NCBI RefSeq assembly: GCF_000376445.1
Contig: NZ_AQXI01000004.1
Coordinates: 124,001 to 188,000, forward strand
Source: Haladaptatus paucihalophilus DX253
GTDB taxonomy: Archaea; Halobacteriota; Halobacteria; Halobacteriales; Haladaptataceae
DNA: 64,000 nucleotides
Direction: 5' to 3'
Shown: positions 17,504-27,594 of the stretch, one piece after another
Layout of the letters: every line of letters begins with the position of its first letter
Position numbering within the stretch: position 1 is the stretch's first letter
Position numbers and translations under genes: made by a program
Notes under the pieces: model-generated
Seen by the model: only the letters and a program-made list of their open reading frames with translations
What the model was told of the DNA's origin: nothing
Databases searched by the model: none

Positions 17504-19037
17504 GTAAGTGACCTATTTCTGTTCGTCTGTAACGTCGCCGCGAGAAGCTGTTCGACCTGGGAGACGTCGCTTCAACCCTACTACGGTTCGTCTGTAACAT
17601 TTCTGCCTTCGACCGACTCAACCCCTACGAGGCGGCTTCAACCCTACTACGGTTCGTCTGTAACGGAGAGTACGCCGATAGCGTCGACGCGATACACGAG
17701 GCTTCAACCCTACTACGGTTCGTCTGTAACTTTCCTGTTCGAGATCCTTAGGCCACTCCACAAGTCGCTTCAACCCTACTACGGTTCGTCTGTAACCATG
17801 ATGCCGCGAAAACAGCCTTCTCGGGAAGAGCTTCAACCCTACTACGGTTCGTCTGTAACAACAGCATCTCGAAAACGTCGGCCATGTCATCGAAGGCTTC
17901 AACCCTACTACGGTTCGTCTGTAACGACGTTGATTTCCTCGGCGGTCTCCTCGTCGTAGACGCTTCAACCCTACTACGGTTCGTCTGTAACGCGATCAAG
18001 CCACGATACAGGCGATTCAGACCAGCTTCAACCCTACTACGGTTCGTCTGTAACCGGAGTATCTGTTAGACGACGGCGTGCTACGAATCCAGCTTCAACC
18101 CTACTACGGTTCGTCTGTAACAATCGGCAATCAAGAAGAATCTCGTCACCGACGAAATTGCTTCAACCCTACTACGGTTCGTCTGTAACTGGAGAGACAC
18201 ACGGGGAATCAAGTGGACTCCGAGCTTCAACCCTACTACGGTTCGTCTGTAACTATCGTATTCTCAGCGACAATGTTACTCATCCTGCTTCAACCCTACT
18301 ACGGTTCGTCTGTAACGCACTCGTCCACGCGGTATGGACGTCCTCGACGAGGCTTCAACCCTACTACGGTTCGTCTGTAACCGGATGCGAGCGTAGAGGA
18401 TCGGTTCCTATGAGCGGCTTCAACCCTACTACGGTTCGTCTGTAACCCGCATCCCCGCTGCGATGACGCGGCGAATTCGCTGCTTCAACCCTACTACGGT
18501 TCGTCTGTAACATGCGACGGATGCATGGGATGCGGCATTTGAGTTGCTTCAACCCTACTACGGTTCGTCTGTAACCTGTGCGATAAATGCTGGTGTGCAC
18601 GCGCGGGTTCGCTTCAACCCTACTACGGTTCGTCTGTAACCATCGTGTTCACCGAGGTCTTTGAGCATCTCCGGGTGCTTCAACCCTACTACGGTTCGTC
18701 TGTAACACCAACTTCAACAACCGCCGTTTGTCCATCGTCAACAAGCTTCAACCCTACTACGGTTCGTCTGTAACAGGACGCGTCCACGTTCCCCGAGTGG
18801 ACGCCCGAGGCTTCAACCCTACTACGGTTCGTCTGTAACCCATCGCGAGGCTACGGAAACAACTGGAAAAAGAGGCTTCAACCCTACTACGGTTCGTCTG
18901 TAACTATTCGTCAGTCATTGATCGGGTCCTCGTATTCGTGGCTTCAACCCTACTACGGTTCGTCTGTAACGATTAGAGAGAAGATAAAACTCGCCTTGAG
19001 TCTGGGAGCTTCAACCCTACTACGGTTCGTCTGTAAC
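17504..19037 (-). CRISPR. CRISPR array 1, 23 intact repeats, type I-B
   Basis: Twenty-three identical 30-base repeats run from 17569 to 19037, with spacers of 33-38 bases. On the minus (transcribed) strand the repeat begins GTTACAGACGAACCGTAG and ends TAGGGTTGAAGC. A decayed end repeat at about 17504-17533 keeps only its final 13 bases on the plus strand (GTTCGTCTGTAAC), marking the old, leader-distal end, so there are 23 spacers. In the repeat, AACC (11-14) can pair with GGTT (22-25) around a seven-base loop, the weak stem usual for haloarchaeal I-B repeats. The leader is at the high-coordinate end, directly downstream of cas2. Confidence 0.99.
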
Positions 19038-19140
19038 CATGCCCAATTTCGGACACTCACCGGCTCTTCTCACTGTTCACACTTGGTCGTTTCCGTCGAC
19101 CGCCAATACCCCATGAACCCCCGGGGGGTCGACGGGCGAC
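19038..19140 (-). promoter_or_regulatory. Leader of CRISPR array 1
   Basis: About 95 bases between the first repeat and the cas2 stop are nearly the same as the leader of array 2 when read on the minus strand. The shared core includes AAGTGTGAACAGTGAGAAGA and GCCGGTGAGTGTCC next to the repeat. No separate TATA box is obvious in so short a gap, so array 1 may be read through from the cas operon or from a promoter within cas2. Confidence 0.85.
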
Positions 19141-19404
19141 TTAAAGAAACCGTGCGTCGTCGGTGGGGTCCTCACCGACAACCATTCGATCAACGTACTT
19201 CTCCGAGCTCATTCGGTAGATGATCGCTGACTCGTCGGACTTGAGTGTTTCACGTGTCTTGTTCTGAATCGTCTCGAGGTCGCCTTCTGTTACTTCTCCC
19301 TCGAAAACGGAGTTTTGGACGTGCGTGAGGTACTTCCGGAGGAAGTTTAGCATGAGACGTGTCCGATCTGCCTGCATATCGTAGACAACAACGATGTAAA
19401 CCAT
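19141..19404 (-). CDS. cas2: Cas2, spacer integration subunit
   Basis: An 87-residue Cas2 with the ferredoxin-like start MVYIVVVYDMQADRTRLMLN and Asp9 at the conserved first-strand position. Cas2 dimers bridge two Cas1 dimers and set spacer length during acquisition. The gene follows cas1 by one base on the same strand and is the last of the operon, directly before the leader of array 1. Length is typical. Confidence 0.97.
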   Translation of the reverse strand: MVYIVVVYDMQADRTRLMLNFLRKYLTHVQNSVFEGEVTEGDLETIQNKTRETLKSDESAIIYRMSSEKYVDRMVVGEDPTDDARFL

Positions 19405-19405
19405 C

Positions 19406-20398
19406 TCACCACCACCGTTTGAACGAGATGTAGGCTTCGCCAGTGAGCAAGTGTTTCTTGAGTTTGTACGCTTCTATGCGAAGCAAGTACTGGTAGCTCA
19501 CGTTTCGATCCAATCGTGGATGTTCGACCGTTTCCTCTAACGACTCTTCGAACGCTTTCGAGAACGTTTGCCGACCTGATTCGGTCAGTAAACATGAGTT
19601 GAGATCGGTCTCAAAATCGTCTGTCGTAAGCTGATTTCGATTGAGAAGCCGGAAGATAACACGGTCGGCGAGAAGGGGTTTGAACAGGTCGGCGATATCG
19701 AGGGCGAGTGAGTACCGCCGTTCACCGGGTTCGTGGAGGTAGCTCACCGCAGGGTCGAGTGCGGTCGCACGGATCGCTGAGACGACGTTCGCGTAGACGA
19801 GCGAATTGGCGAACGAAATGAGGCTGTTCGTCTCGTTATCCGGTGGATTGTAGCGACGACCGTCGAAAACGAATCCATCGGGGAGAATGGCGTCGAACGT
19901 CGAGTAATAGGCGCGCCGTGCCGTTGCTTCGACGCCCATCGTCTCCGCCACGTCGGTTGTTTCCGCAAGGCGGTCGCGTGTGTCTGCAAGCGTGGTTAGA
20001 ATGCTATCAAAATCGTGCCCACGTCGATTGTAGTACGAAACGTTTGACCGCATATTGTGAATACTACCGGCAACGAATTTCCGCGCTAAATCAACGCGAT
20101 GACCCGGATCATCGTATGCTCGTACCTGCTCAACTAACGTGCGACCGGACGTCTGACCGCGCTTTGGCATGACTGATCCTGCATAGTAGTCGTTCCAACC
20201 AAAGATATGGAGTGCAACGCCGTGTTTGTTGAGGAACGAAACTAACCGCGTGTTGTAATCGATTTGGCCGTGCAAGTAGACGGCTTCTGCCTTCTCGATT
20301 GGGAGATATTTCTTCTCGCCGTCGAGCGTGACGAGTCGCACAGTATCGTTGTGCCGTTCGAGACATCCATCGCTGAAAATGTGGTAATTCCTGTCCAT
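19406..20398 (-). CDS. cas1: Cas1, spacer integrase (type I-B)
   Basis: A 330-residue Cas1. The N-terminal beta domain starts MDRNYHIFSDGCLERHNDTV. The helical domain has the metal-binding set: the Glu in NETNSLISFANSLVY, the His in SYLHEPGERRYSLAL and the Asp in ALDIADLFKP. It inserts new spacers at the leader end with Cas2, helped by Cas4. ATG 20398 is used because it lies one base after the cas4 stop; the open frame to 20536 just reads back into cas4. Both arrays have almost the same leader, so this one Cas1 probably serves both. Confidence 0.97.
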   Translation of the reverse strand: MDRNYHIFSDGCLERHNDTVRLVTLDGEKKYLPIEKAEAVYLHGQIDYNTRLVSFLNKHGVALHIFGWNDYYAGSVMPKRGQTSGRTLVEQVRAYDDPGHRVDLARKFVAGSIHNMRSNVSYYNRRGHDFDSILTTLADTRDRLAETTDVAETMGVEATARRAYYSTFDAILPDGFVFDGRRYNPPDNETNSLISFANSLVYANVVSAIRATALDPAVSYLHEPGERRYSLALDIADLFKPLLADRVIFRLLNRNQLTTDDFETDLNSCLLTESGRQTFSKAFEESLEETVEHPRLDRNVSYQYLLRIEAYKLKKHLLTGEAYISFKRWW

Positions 20399-20399
20399 C

Positions 20400-20954
20400 T
20401 TAACAGCTCCAACAAAAGTCGTGATACGCACACGAATCGCAGACTGGTTTCTCGGTCGCAGACGGTGGCGAATCGCTCGTGACGACATCGTACACGCCGC
20501 GAATCGCGTTCTCGACTCGTTCCGATTCTTCTTCACCTAGTTCCACGTCTTCGCGTTTTCGCTCCGTGGGATGGGCGAGAACTCCCGATTTCTCGACACC
20601 GACGACGTGTTTCAGATACCAGAGATAGTAGAGTAACTGGAGTTTGGCAGGTTCAACAAGTGCCGACGACGGTTTAACCTCCATCACGCGCCCGTCGTCC
20701 AGCACGTCGATAGCGATGGTCCCATCGATTGAAACGTGTTTGCGCTTGTCCGCGTACGCCGTCTCATCGACGTTCGTTCCGCGAACGACTGCTGCGTTTC
20801 CACGGTCAATTTCGACGTGTCGACTATGGAACCAGAGCTCTCGCTTACAGACGACGTAGTACTGCATCATCACGCCAGTTACTCGGAACTCCTCGGGAGA
20901 TGCATCGTCCCGAGCAGTTTGCAGGAGCAGTTCGACAGGGTCGGGAGCGCTCAT
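20400..20954 (-). CDS. cas4: Cas4, iron-sulfur nuclease of spacer acquisition
   Basis: A 184-residue Cas4 of the RecB nuclease fold. Four cysteines for an Fe-S cluster are visible: one in YYVVCKRELW near residue 36 and the C-terminal group CDSCAYHDFCWSC. The nuclease motifs are the Asp in IAIDVLDDGRVMEVKPSSAL and the following ExK (EVK). Cas4 trims prespacers and selects them by PAM. The start overlaps the end of cas3 by four bases. Confidence 0.96.
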   Translation of the reverse strand: MSAPDPVELLLQTARDDASPEEFRVTGVMMQYYVVCKRELWFHSRHVEIDRGNAAVVRGTNVDETAYADKRKHVSIDGTIAIDVLDDGRVMEVKPSSALVEPAKLQLLYYLWYLKHVVGVEKSGVLAHPTERKREDVELGEEESERVENAIRGVYDVVTSDSPPSATEKPVCDSCAYHDFCWSC

Positions 20955-23581
20955 AGGAACCGATCCTCTACGCTCGCATCCGGAACGACGAATCCGGTAG
21001 TCGCATCGAAATATTCTTCGAATTCGTAGGAGTCAGGACGTAGCACGCGAACGTCGTTCTCCTCTTCTTGGCCTCCGAGCGGCGGGAGGTTGGTGACCTG
21101 TCTGAACTCCTCCGAATCCTCGTCGTAAATCGGAATCGACACCCGAAGTGGTTTCGTTTCGTCCACCAATCGTTTGACCGCGTCGTAATCGTAGTCGTCG
21201 TATGCCTCTTCGAGATCGTTTACGAGTTCCACATCGTCGCTCGTGAGACAGATAATCACGTCGATACATCGGGTGCTATCGATGAGCGATAGCCGACCGA
21301 GTGACTCTGCGTCGGCGGTATCGACGTACTCAACGTACTCCGCTTTCCCTACATCTTTGTCCTCGTGAAGACGCTCATAGTAGCTCTCGACAGCCTGTCG
21401 AGAAACGTCTTGTTCGGCCAACTGGCCGTCGTCGTTTCGCACCTCATCCAAAGCCGCAGCAGTAACTGGGAGAAGGGTCTCACCTCCCTTGTCGTAGACT
21501 GCCACTGCTGGGGTACAATCTTGCTCGTCCGGTTCGGCAAGCCACCATACTGTGACGTCGCCATACTCTTGTTCGAATGATCGATTACAGCGACCTGCGG
21601 CCTGTACGATACTATCGATTGGTGCAATGTCTCGATAGACCGCCTCGAAACTGAAATCAACACCAGCCTCTACAAGTTGCGTGGTAACTGCGACGACTTG
21701 CACACCTTCCTCACGAAGCATCTTGATTATTCGAACGAGAGCTAGCCTATCGGTCGGCCGAAGACGAGTCGAGAGGTGAACGAACGGTCGCTTATCGGAA
21801 CCGCAGATCTTCGCAATGGTTCGCGCGAGTGGATTCGACGCCCCCTCTTGGAGCACGTCGAAATACTGCTTTGCAATATCGGTCGTTTCTACGCGCTCGG
21901 TGACTTCCTCGGTTAACTTTCGCGCGCTGTCGATAGTGTTGCAGATTGCGAGCGTTGCAGTCCCTTCCTGAATTTCGACTGCGAGTTCACGGGCCGCAGG
22001 TTCGTAATCGAGTGGCGTCTCATCTCCGGCAAGAAACCCCTCGACAGAATCGTGAAGTCGGTACCGAACGCGCTCGGCAACCGAGAAATATTCGTCCATG
22101 TTACTGACCAGCGACATGGCGTTTCCAGATTCCTCAAACAGTTTCGGCTGCGTCGCTGTCATCGCAATCACAGTCGCATCATATTGATCAGTGAGTACAT
22201 TGACCAATCGTGGGACGAGTTTCCACCAGTCGAGTGGCAATGATTGGGGTTCGTCGAGGACGATAACACTGTCACGAAGTGCCGGAAGTTTCATCGACTG
22301 GGTGTTTCGTGGCCCAGCGAGACTTTCGAATAGTTGGACAAACGTTGTCACCGTGAGTCCCGAACGCCAGCTTTCACCAAGCATTCCGGCAACGTCGTCA
22401 TTCAAATCAGCCGCGTCGTAGCCACCATCCTCGTCAGCATCGTCTTTTGGGTTAAATTGAGTTTCCGCGAGATGGTGGTGAACCGCGAGGAGGCCATCAG
22501 TTCCGTCCGTTCCGAACACGTTTCGTGTTTCTTCCGCGACTTGGTCGATGATGCTCGTAAACGGTAGTGCATAGACCACTCGGTCACTGTCAGTTTCATC
22601 ACGAATTGCGAGCGCGGCACTCAGCCCCGACAGCGTTTTTCCCATTCCCGTCGGCAGAGTAATCGTCGCTACGTTCGTCTTGCTTTCCACGAATTCGGGG
22701 ACGCTTTCGAGGATATCCGTGCGAGCCTTGGAGCGATAGTAGTCAAGTCGTTCGCTCCGACTCCCCTTTCTGTCGGCGTTTGCGTCGGATTCAATGTCAC
22801 CGATGTAGGTGTCGAGCGTTTCCAGTTCGGGTGCCGTCGGCTCGTAAACCGACTCTCGTTCCGGTGCGCCCGCAGCACTCGTCTTGTCCGCGAGAACCAG
22901 CGACCCCCAACACTCCAGCACGAGTCCGTAAAAGTCGGGCGTGACGAACTCTGGATTGATACGTGTCCCGCCGAGCGCATCCGTGACGTGGTTTGCGACC
23001 TCTTGGAACAACTGTTTTCCCGTCCTTGCTCCCGTACACGACTGGACGAACGTCCCCCACGAATCGTCCGTTTCGGTTGCCTCCTCAAAGACTCGTCGCG
23101 CGAGTTTCGGAGCGTTTCGATCGATGTCGTCCACTTTCTCCGCTATCGAGTCAAGTCGGTTCGTACCGTCGAACTGATTTGATTTGTTGTGGACAAATGT
23201 GGCGATTTGGGGAAGCCGACCGTGGTGCTTTGCGACTGCGACGAACCCCGCGAGACAAGTTTGGGTTGAATACCCCGATTCCCGAAGAACGAAATATGCG
23301 GCGAATGCACCGAGTGGCGAGTGATACCGATTCTGTGGCGGGGGATTCCGTTGACTATCGTCGATGTACTGCTGAAACCACGTCGTCGCCTTTCCAAAGT
23401 CGTGGACAAGTGCGAGTTTTTTGACCACATCTACGAGCGACTCCCCGCTCGGTGTCGCCGCCTCCTCGGGAACTATCCACTCAACCCGATCTCGAACGTC
23501 GTGCAAATGATGAAGGAGATGAACCGCCGAGTGCCCGTCCCCTGCTGGATGCGAGTTCCGAACCTCTACGTCGGGAGCCAT
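20951..23581 (-). CDS. cas3: Cas3, HD nuclease-helicase effector
   Basis: An 876-residue fused Cas3. The N-terminal HD nuclease has LALVHDFGKA (His60-Asp61) and AKHHGRLP (His119-His120). The SF2 helicase has Walker A TLPTGMGKT (308-316), motif II VILDEPQSLP, and motif VI QAAGRCNR. Cascade recruits Cas3 to unwind and degrade the non-target strand. It ends four bases inside cas4, and starts one base after the cas5 stop. No broken motif is seen, so the interference arm appears intact. Confidence 0.97.
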   Translation of the reverse strand: MAPDVEVRNSHPAGDGHSAVHLLHHLHDVRDRVEWIVPEEAATPSGESLVDVVKKLALVHDFGKATTWFQQYIDDSQRNPPPQNRYHSPLGAFAAYFVLRESGYSTQTCLAGFVAVAKHHGRLPQIATFVHNKSNQFDGTNRLDSIAEKVDDIDRNAPKLARRVFEEATETDDSWGTFVQSCTGARTGKQLFQEVANHVTDALGGTRINPEFVTPDFYGLVLECWGSLVLADKTSAAGAPERESVYEPTAPELETLDTYIGDIESDANADRKGSRSERLDYYRSKARTDILESVPEFVESKTNVATITLPTGMGKTLSGLSAALAIRDETDSDRVVYALPFTSIIDQVAEETRNVFGTDGTDGLLAVHHHLAETQFNPKDDADEDGGYDAADLNDDVAGMLGESWRSGLTVTTFVQLFESLAGPRNTQSMKLPALRDSVIVLDEPQSLPLDWWKLVPRLVNVLTDQYDATVIAMTATQPKLFEESGNAMSLVSNMDEYFSVAERVRYRLHDSVEGFLAGDETPLDYEPAARELAVEIQEGTATLAICNTIDSARKLTEEVTERVETTDIAKQYFDVLQEGASNPLARTIAKICGSDKRPFVHLSTRLRPTDRLALVRIIKMLREEGVQVVAVTTQLVEAGVDFSFEAVYRDIAPIDSIVQAAGRCNRSFEQEYGDVTVWWLAEPDEQDCTPAVAVYDKGGETLLPVTAAALDEVRNDDGQLAEQDVSRQAVESYYERLHEDKDVGKAEYVEYVDTADAESLGRLSLIDSTRCIDVIICLTSDDVELVNDLEEAYDDYDYDAVKRLVDETKPLRVSIPIYDEDSEEFRQVTNLPPLGGQEEENDVRVLRPDSYEFEEYFDATTGFVVPDASVEDRFL

Positions 23582-23582
23582 A

Positions 23583-24392
23583 TTAGACGAACATCACCGT
23601 CTTTTCACCGACGACAGCCGTCTCGGGGTCTCGAACCGTCAGGGGCCCAGCGTCGGGATTGTAGGCGTAGCTGGTGAACCCAGTCGTCGTTCGTCCGCCC
23701 GAATCAGCGGTCATGAACGCTGGCGACTCCTCAACTTGGCATCGTGTCTCCGTCTCGGGGACCACTCGATCGACAGCGTTCGGAACCGCCGAATCGACCG
23801 ATACGAGACCATCCGTGGGGCCAACTTCGACAGCTTCGATACCGTGATACTCAAGTTCAGCGAGATGTTCCGAGAGGCCCAAACTCGGGACGTAATGTGA
23901 CCGACCGTCCTCCAACATCGTCGCTAACTCCTCGAAGCGATCGCCGTTCTCGAGCCAGACGTACAGCCGATAAGCTGGGTCGACGAGTACTTCGTAGTTG
24001 TGCTGCTGGCGAAGCTTTGTCGGATCGGGAAGTTTCACGCTCAGCTTCCCGCGTGAGTTCAACGACTGCATCGCCTCATTGGCCGTCGAAAGCGTGTTCA
24101 TCGGCATGTTCACGGTTCGAAGCGGTTCGACGGGTTCGACTGCAACCGCCGATTTTTCGGGTGCAAACAGATCGTAGTAGTCGTCCCGTCCGATGCCGAG
24201 AACGGCGGCGAGCAAGCCCGCGACCGTGGTTCGTGGGATGACGCGATAGGTTTGCTTGACGATATTCCCCTCGATACGGCGGAAGTGCCCCCATGGTCCA
24301 CGAACCGTAACCGAGAGGCATCGCGGCGGAACATTATCACTATCGCTGTCCGAGGGGAGGTTGTCCCACGCGGAGAGTGTTTCCTGTGTCAC
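23583..24392 (-). CDS. cas5: Cas5b, Cascade subunit capping the crRNA 5' handle
   Basis: A 269-residue Cas5 of type I-B. The first RRM-like strand is CLSVTVRGPWGHFRRIEGNI, followed by the conserved TYRVIPRTTVAGLLAAVLGI stretch typical of Cas5. It binds the 8-base 5' handle and anchors Cas8b and the Cas7 backbone. It lies two bases after cas7 and one base before cas3 in a continuous operon. Confidence 0.95.
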   Translation of the reverse strand: MTQETLSAWDNLPSDSDSDNVPPRCLSVTVRGPWGHFRRIEGNIVKQTYRVIPRTTVAGLLAAVLGIGRDDYYDLFAPEKSAVAVEPVEPLRTVNMPMNTLSTANEAMQSLNSRGKLSVKLPDPTKLRQQHNYEVLVDPAYRLYVWLENGDRFEELATMLEDGRSHYVPSLGLSEHLAELEYHGIEAVEVGPTDGLVSVDSAVPNAVDRVVPETETRCQVEESPAFMTADSGGRTTTGFTSYAYNPDAGPLTVRDPETAVVGEKTVMFV

Positions 24393-24394
24393 GG

Positions 24395-25441
24395 TCAGGG
24401 GAGCGTCGCTAGGTGTTCTTCGTACACGTCCACGACGCGGACTGATTCCGCACCGAGTGCGTCTTCGAGTGCTTCGTAAAGGAGTTCGGCGTCGCCGACT
24501 TCGTCGCCATACGAGATGGGGAGTACATCGCTTACGACAACGTGGACGCTCTCGATACGGTTCGCGTTCGTTTCGAGACGACTGACGAGTGAATCGACCG
24601 AGAGGGTGAGGTCACGGACGTTCCGAAGTTCGTCGTCCGGTTTTGTCCGGTCGCTGTCGAGTTCGAGGTCTTTGTCGAGACCACCAAGATGGAAACTGTC
24701 AGTGTCGTACTCCACGCGTATGTAGAGCCGCGGTTCCTGTCCGACCTTACTTCGGCTGATGGTCTGGTTCTTGATTGCACGCCAGCAGAGCGTATCGAGT
24801 CGCTCCACGTCCTCAGTCGTGAGATTTGTATCCTCGGCACCGTGTTCGTCCACGAGACCGTGGAACCGAATGAGACCGTACTGGATGCGGTGGTCGTCCA
24901 AGTCGAAACCTCCCTGTGCCTTCTCGTCCTGTGTTGCGATGACACTCGTGAGGCTGTCGTACTCCTCGTTCTCGTTGACGGCGTGCATCGACTTTCCGGG
25001 CGAGAACTGGACTGGTCCGGTGAAGTGGTTGGGGAGGTGTTGTGCGTACTTGTCGTCGGTATCGACGCTCATAGTTGCGCCGAAATATCGAACGTCGGAA
25101 CTATTGGCAAGGAACTCCCCGAACACTTCATCGGCAAGGTTTTCGTCAGGTGTCTCGTCCAAATCGACCTCTTTCAGTCGGTCTTCGAGAAGGTCTTCAC
25201 GTGTCGCCTGCTGACCATCCTCGTGGACATTTCGGATGTACACGCCGTGGCCGTCATCATCCAGTTGGTCGCGGAGGTAGCGTTTCAGGCGGACGTCGGT
25301 GACGATTGCCTGTCGCGTCTGTGGATCGATTCGTGGCCGATTCGCGCCACTCAGCGGGTTGCCGTTTGGATTTGCGTCCACGGCGTCATACAGGAAGACG
25401 ATTTCGGAGCGGTTCTCGACAGTAGTGGTTTCGTTCGTCAT
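24395..25441 (-). CDS. cas7: Cas7b (Csh2-type), Cascade backbone
   Basis: A 348-residue Csh2-type Cas7. The signature start EIVFLYDAVDANPNGNPLSG with RIDPQTRQAIVTDVRLKRYL is clear, as is the RRM core. Several copies coat the crRNA spacer in the complex. It overlaps the end of cas8b by four bases. Length matches haloarchaeal relatives. Confidence 0.96.
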   Translation of the reverse strand: MTNETTTVENRSEIVFLYDAVDANPNGNPLSGANRPRIDPQTRQAIVTDVRLKRYLRDQLDDDGHGVYIRNVHEDGQQATREDLLEDRLKEVDLDETPDENLADEVFGEFLANSSDVRYFGATMSVDTDDKYAQHLPNHFTGPVQFSPGKSMHAVNENEEYDSLTSVIATQDEKAQGGFDLDDHRIQYGLIRFHGLVDEHGAEDTNLTTEDVERLDTLCWRAIKNQTISRSKVGQEPRLYIRVEYDTDSFHLGGLDKDLELDSDRTKPDDELRNVRDLTLSVDSLVSRLETNANRIESVHVVVSDVLPISYGDEVGDAELLYEALEDALGAESVRVVDVYEEHLATLP

Positions 25442-27594
25442 TGGTCTACTTGGGAAGTTTCGGCAGGTTGTTCGTCCGTGTCGTTCGAGCGGATTTTTCG
25501 GTCGTTCATGCCGTAGGTGACGCCGAGCGCGTAGTAGAATCGGAGGTCGTCAGTATCGATACTCCAGTCGTCAGGATCAGGTCGGATGATTTTCTCCCGG
25601 AGTCGATCAGCGATGTAGTCGAATTTCATGCCGGGGTAGCTCATTCCGCCCTTCTTCTCTTGGCGGGTGTACGTCACAGCCTTCTCGATGGCATCCTCCG
25701 CGATTTTCTTAACCCGATTTCGCGTGACCGATTTCACTGGGAACTGGTCGACGAGCGTCGTGGAACGCCCCTGTTCGTACTCCTGATAGTCGCCGACCGC
25801 GCCGACGAGCGCGCCAAGGAGAAATGAGGCACATCGCTCATCATTCTTGGCAAGTGCTGGTGTATCTTCGATAAACGATTCGAGTTTCGTTGCTCCGGCA
25901 AATCCGCCGTCCGGAACGGGTTTCTCTTGTCTCGATTGCATAGGTCGTGATTCGTAAGTTGGTGGGTTCGTAATCGGTCGCAATGCCTTGTTCGCGTCTC
26001 TCACAGTGAGGAAATCGTGGTCGGCGCGTGCGAGCGCACAGAGTTGGGCGTACTGGCTGGGGACGAGAAACACGGGGAAGCCGTTCTCGTCGTCCCTACT
26101 GTCCTCAATGATACGCTCGACGTATCGCTCCAACAGCGACGAAATCGGAATCGCCTCGCCGGAGAGAATCGCAACGAGTGCCCGAATCCGGAAGTCGTCC
26201 GCACTTGCATCCGTGTCGTCGTCACCCGACGGGAGCGTTTGATACAGATACGATCCCGAGGCGACCGACCCGAGGATGTTCTCTCCGTTAAGGAGCTGCC
26301 AGTTTTCGTGATTCGGAAGTGCGCCCGTTCGTTTGTGCCCTTCACGAAATGCCGTGGTTTGGACGACCTGCGCATGCGCGAACGCAAGGTTAGCAGGATA
26401 CTGAATCAACCCGTTCATCGTCTCGCCGAACACGTCGTACCGTGACATCTGGTGAGGCATCACTGCCGACACGTAGAATCGCAGTCCGTTAGCATCCGCG
26501 TCATCACCGAATCGCTCCTTTTGATGCAGGTACGCATTCTCGATGGGGGTGAGCTGTTCGGACGAATCGCTCTCCGATACGATGCTGTACAGCAGTCGGT
26601 ACAGCAGATGGGTCTCCTCAGGCTCCGGAACGCCGAAAAAGTATGGCAGGTAGTAAACGTTCGTGTTGAATGTTCGGTACGTACACGCATCAACGAACGT
26701 CTCCGCGTTCATCAGCGTGACCGCCGCATCCTCCGAAATCGGATGCGTTCGCCATGCCTCGTCCGGATCGAATCCGGGGAACTTTTCGAGTTGTTTGCCA
26801 AGGAAGTAGTTCAGTGGGTCTTCTGCCGTTCCAACGGTTCGCGTTCGAGCGCCGGTTACGAGATCAATCGCTTCGCCCGACGAGTCCGACGCCTGTCCCT
26901 TCGAAACCAATTTCGACAATTTTCGGCGGCGCATCGCGGCCATGAGCACGTCGAGGTTGCCATCACTAGGCCAATGGTACTCCCCATCCGGTTCGGTTTT
27001 CACCTTCACCGTCAGAAGTGCCGAAGTCGAGCCTTTGAGTTGCGTGGTAACGCTCTCTTCGATAGTTTTGAGAACGGATTCGTCCTCGCCGAGGTCGGAG
27101 AGTGCGTTGATAATCCAGCCGTCTTTATGATCGTCTGCAACTGACTGGACTACGTCGTCCTTCGGCCATTTCGTCAGTCGTTCCTTCGCGTAGCGAGCGA
27201 GCTTTTCAGGATCGCTGTTTTTGCCCGCCTGATGAGTGATACTGTGGTCGATACCACGAGCAGCCGGATACTTGCAGTGTGCAACTTTTGGAATCCGTTC
27301 CTTGGTGTACCTCGTAATCCACACGGGACCACGTCGGTCGCCGGTCTCCAATCGTGGTTTGTCGCCCGAAACGTCGGCGCGAACGACAACGAGGCTGTCG
27401 TCTTGGTCCACGAAACCGTTAGCGGCATCCGGGGTAAGATAGGAGGCGTACGCCCCACCACCTGCGGTCGCAAGGGTGTAGAGCTTACCGTATAGGTACT
27501 GGATGTCTCGGAGAGACGAAATCGGCTTGTCGGGGAGTTCCTCTGCAAGTTTGTCTGCGGGATACTGCTGTTCGAACTCCTCAGGCGAAAGCAT
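25438..27594 (-). CDS. cas8b: Cas8b (Csh1-type), Cascade large subunit
   Basis: A 718-residue large subunit of the haloarchaeal Csh1/Cas8b type, recognised from its length, position between cas6 and cas7, and stretches such as LRFYVSAVMPHQMSRYDVFG and SILLERYVERI-like helices. Two cysteine residues occur but no clear zinc finger. It recognises the PAM and recruits Cas3; sequence diverges strongly in this family, so the call rests partly on context. It overlaps cas6 by 14 bases and cas7 by four. Confidence 0.93.
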   Translation of the reverse strand: MLSPEEFEQQYPADKLAEELPDKPISSLRDIQYLYGKLYTLATAGGGAYASYLTPDAANGFVDQDDSLVVVRADVSGDKPRLETGDRRGPVWITRYTKERIPKVAHCKYPAARGIDHSITHQAGKNSDPEKLARYAKERLTKWPKDDVVQSVADDHKDGWIINALSDLGEDESVLKTIEESVTTQLKGSTSALLTVKVKTEPDGEYHWPSDGNLDVLMAAMRRRKLSKLVSKGQASDSSGEAIDLVTGARTRTVGTAEDPLNYFLGKQLEKFPGFDPDEAWRTHPISEDAAVTLMNAETFVDACTYRTFNTNVYYLPYFFGVPEPEETHLLYRLLYSIVSESDSSEQLTPIENAYLHQKERFGDDADANGLRFYVSAVMPHQMSRYDVFGETMNGLIQYPANLAFAHAQVVQTTAFREGHKRTGALPNHENWQLLNGENILGSVASGSYLYQTLPSGDDDTDASADDFRIRALVAILSGEAIPISSLLERYVERIIEDSRDDENGFPVFLVPSQYAQLCALARADHDFLTVRDANKALRPITNPPTYESRPMQSRQEKPVPDGGFAGATKLESFIEDTPALAKNDERCASFLLGALVGAVGDYQEYEQGRSTTLVDQFPVKSVTRNRVKKIAEDAIEKAVTYTRQEKKGGMSYPGMKFDYIADRLREKIIRPDPDDWSIDTDDLRFYYALGVTYGMNDRKIRSNDTDEQPAETSQVDQ

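Noticed and set aside
17618-18600. Long open frames inside CRISPR array 1
   Set aside because: They only translate the repeat (RTVVGLK, STLLRFVCN) and spacers. No protein is encoded.
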